Of a stretch of DNA of 44,904 bases, positions 43,665 to 44,904 are shown in pieces. The stretch lies in the NCBI GenBank assembly GCA_902167985.1, contig CABHNZ010000031.1:1-44904 (forward strand), read 5' to 3'. Position numbers and translations under genes: made by a program. This stretch comes from Shinella sp. UYSO24 (GTDB taxonomy: Bacteria > Pseudomonadota > Alphaproteobacteria > Rhizobiales > Rhizobiaceae). The notes under the pieces are model-generated. The model searched no databases. It saw nothing but the letters and a program-made list of their open reading frames with translations, and had not been told where the DNA came from. Each line of letters begins with the position of its first letter. The stretch's first letter is position 1.

Positions 43665-44842
43665 GTGACGCCGACATTCGAACCCAACCTGCCGTTCACC
43701 CGCGAGGAGCATCTCGATCGTCAGGCGCGTCTGAGGGCGAAGCTTCAGGAACGTGGCCAGGATGCCATGCTCGTCTTTGCGCAGGAGAGCATGTTCTGGC
43801 TGACGGGTTACGACACCGGCGGCTATGTCTATTACCAGTGCCTCGTCGTGCCGGCCGATGGCCGCCAGCCGATCCTGCTTACCCGCCGCCCGGATCTGGT
43901 TCAGGCGAAACAGACCAGCATCATCGAGGATATCCGCATCTGGTGGGATGCCGAGGATGCCAATCCGGCGCAGGACCTCAAGGTCATTCTCGAAGAACTC
44001 GGGCTTGGCGGCAAGAAGATCGCCATCGAGCTCAACACCCACGGCCTGACCGGCTGGAACCTCTACCGCACGCAGCAGACGATCGGCGACTGGTGCACGC
44101 TGGAAGATGATGTGCATTCCATCCGATGGCTGCGCCTCATCAAGTCGCCGGCCGAAATCGAATATACCCGCAAGGCCGCGCGCATTCTCGACACCTCGCT
44201 CAACGCCGTCATCGATGCGGCGCGTCCGGGCATTCTCGACAGCGACCTGAAGGCCGTCTACCTGACGTCGATCCTCGGGCAGGGCGCCGACATGCCGCCG
44301 AATGCGCCGCTCTTCAATTCCGGCCCGCGCGCCGTCTATGGTCGCGGGGTTTCCGATCCGCGCCGTCTCGAGGCACAGGATCAGATCCTGTCGAATATCC
44401 GGTCGCCTATCGTCGCTATAACGTGAAGACGGAGTGGACGATCTTGTTTGGCGAAGTCTCCGACGCGCATCGCAAGATGTACGACGTCGGCATGGAGACG
44501 CTGCGCAGGATGACCGAGATCGCACGGCCGGGCACGACGCTTGGCGAAATCTTCGACGTCTATGCCGACGGGCTGGACAAGGGCGGCTACAAGCGGGCGC
44601 GCTATGGCGCCACCGGCTATTCGGTCGGCTGCACCTTTGCCCCGACCAGCATGGACGTGCCGCCGATGATCTATTCCGGCAATCCGACCGTCTGCCAGCC
44701 GGGGATGACGCTGTTCTACCACGTCATGAACGGCGATGCCGATACCGGCCTTGCGATGGGCGTCGGGCACACGCTGCTCGTCACCGACGGGGCGCCGGAA
44801 GTGCTGACCGGCCTGCCGGACGAGCTGACCGTTATCCGTTAA
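43665..44842 (+). CDS. M24-family (creatinase/prolidase-fold) hydrolase, second copy, metal-site degenerate (frameshifted)
   Basis: About 392 residues: creatinase N-terminal domain (LRAKLQERGQDAMLVF, MFWLTGYDTGGYVYYQCLV) and pita-bread domain (WLRLIKSPAEIEYTRKAARILDTSLNAVIDA). It is distantly similar to the M24 protein at 39-40.5 kb. The metal positions read LVEYPVAYRRYNVKTEWT, GATGYSVG and LFYHVMNG, so the usual ligands are missing. The frame breaks near 44388-44392; one G restored joins QDQILVEYPVAYRR. GTG 43665 follows GGGAAG. An in-frame ATG at 43611 is unlikely because it abuts the -10 element (43604-43609). It is divergent from the GntR gene and probably its direct target. Confidence 0.82.
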
Positions 44843-44904
44843 GGGGCATCCGCTGAAGCGGCACAGAAGTTTGGACCGGAAAACCATAAGAACAGTGTCC
44901 CCGG

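Noticed and set aside
4266..44842. Programmed ribosomal frameshifting as the cause of the many frame changes
   Set aside because: The junctions share no slippery sequence, occur at arbitrary points in normally single-frame housekeeping-type enzymes, and nearly all need the same kind of correction.

Overview
This 44.9-kb, high-GC window looks like the chromosome or a large replicon of a Rhizobiales alphaproteobacterium (Rhizobium/Agrobacterium-like). The grounds are protein flavour, GC-rich codon use, the HutF-type histidine pathway, small mosaic palindromic repeats of the RIME type, and many GntR/Lrp/MocR-controlled catabolic operons. No phage, insertion sequence, CRISPR array or rRNA is visible.

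Layout. 0-3.5 kb: initiator tRNA, recQ, an acyl-CoA thioesterase and a flavin reductase. 3.5-11 kb: histidine utilisation, with hutC and hutF on the minus strand, divergent from hutI-hutH-hutU-hutD, and a perfect TGTATATACA operator between them. 11-13 kb: ethanolamine ammonia-lyase eutBC. 13-16 kb: an Lrp-type regulator divergent from alanine racemase and D-amino-acid dehydrogenase. 16-22 kb: an EamA exporter, a hydratase, an HpaI-type aldolase and a PdxA-like dehydrogenase, divergent from a DUF1537 acid-sugar kinase coupled to a GntR regulator. 22-27 kb: a DapA-like lyase, a D-2-hydroxyacid dehydrogenase and an Ldh/MDH-type dehydrogenase, divergent from an iron-type alcohol dehydrogenase. 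27-28 kb: a Phd/PIN toxin-antitoxin pair. 28-35 kb: a peptide-type ABC importer divergent from a cytoplasmic Asp-box (sialidase-fold) protein, then an SDR. 36-45 kb: a taurine-pyruvate-type aminotransferase, its probable MocR regulator, two creatinase-fold (M24) proteins, a class I glutamine amidotransferase, an M20 carbamoylase/allantoate-type amidohydrolase and a GntR regulator.

Together these are nutrient-scavenging modules: histidine to formylglutamate, ethanolamine to acetaldehyde plus ammonia, and D/L-alanine to pyruvate. There are also two apparently undescribed catabolic assemblies. The 16-35 kb set looks like import and breakdown of an acidic sugar or ulosonic-type acid. The 36-45 kb set looks like breakdown of an amidated or carbamoylated amine.

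Major caveat: 18 genes are interrupted by 21 single-base frameshifts (20 apparent losses, mostly in G/C runs, and one apparent gain in an A8 run). In every case the coding potential continues immediately in another frame. This pattern is much more like sequencing or assembly error than mass gene decay. I annotate each such gene over its full span and give the approximate shift point.
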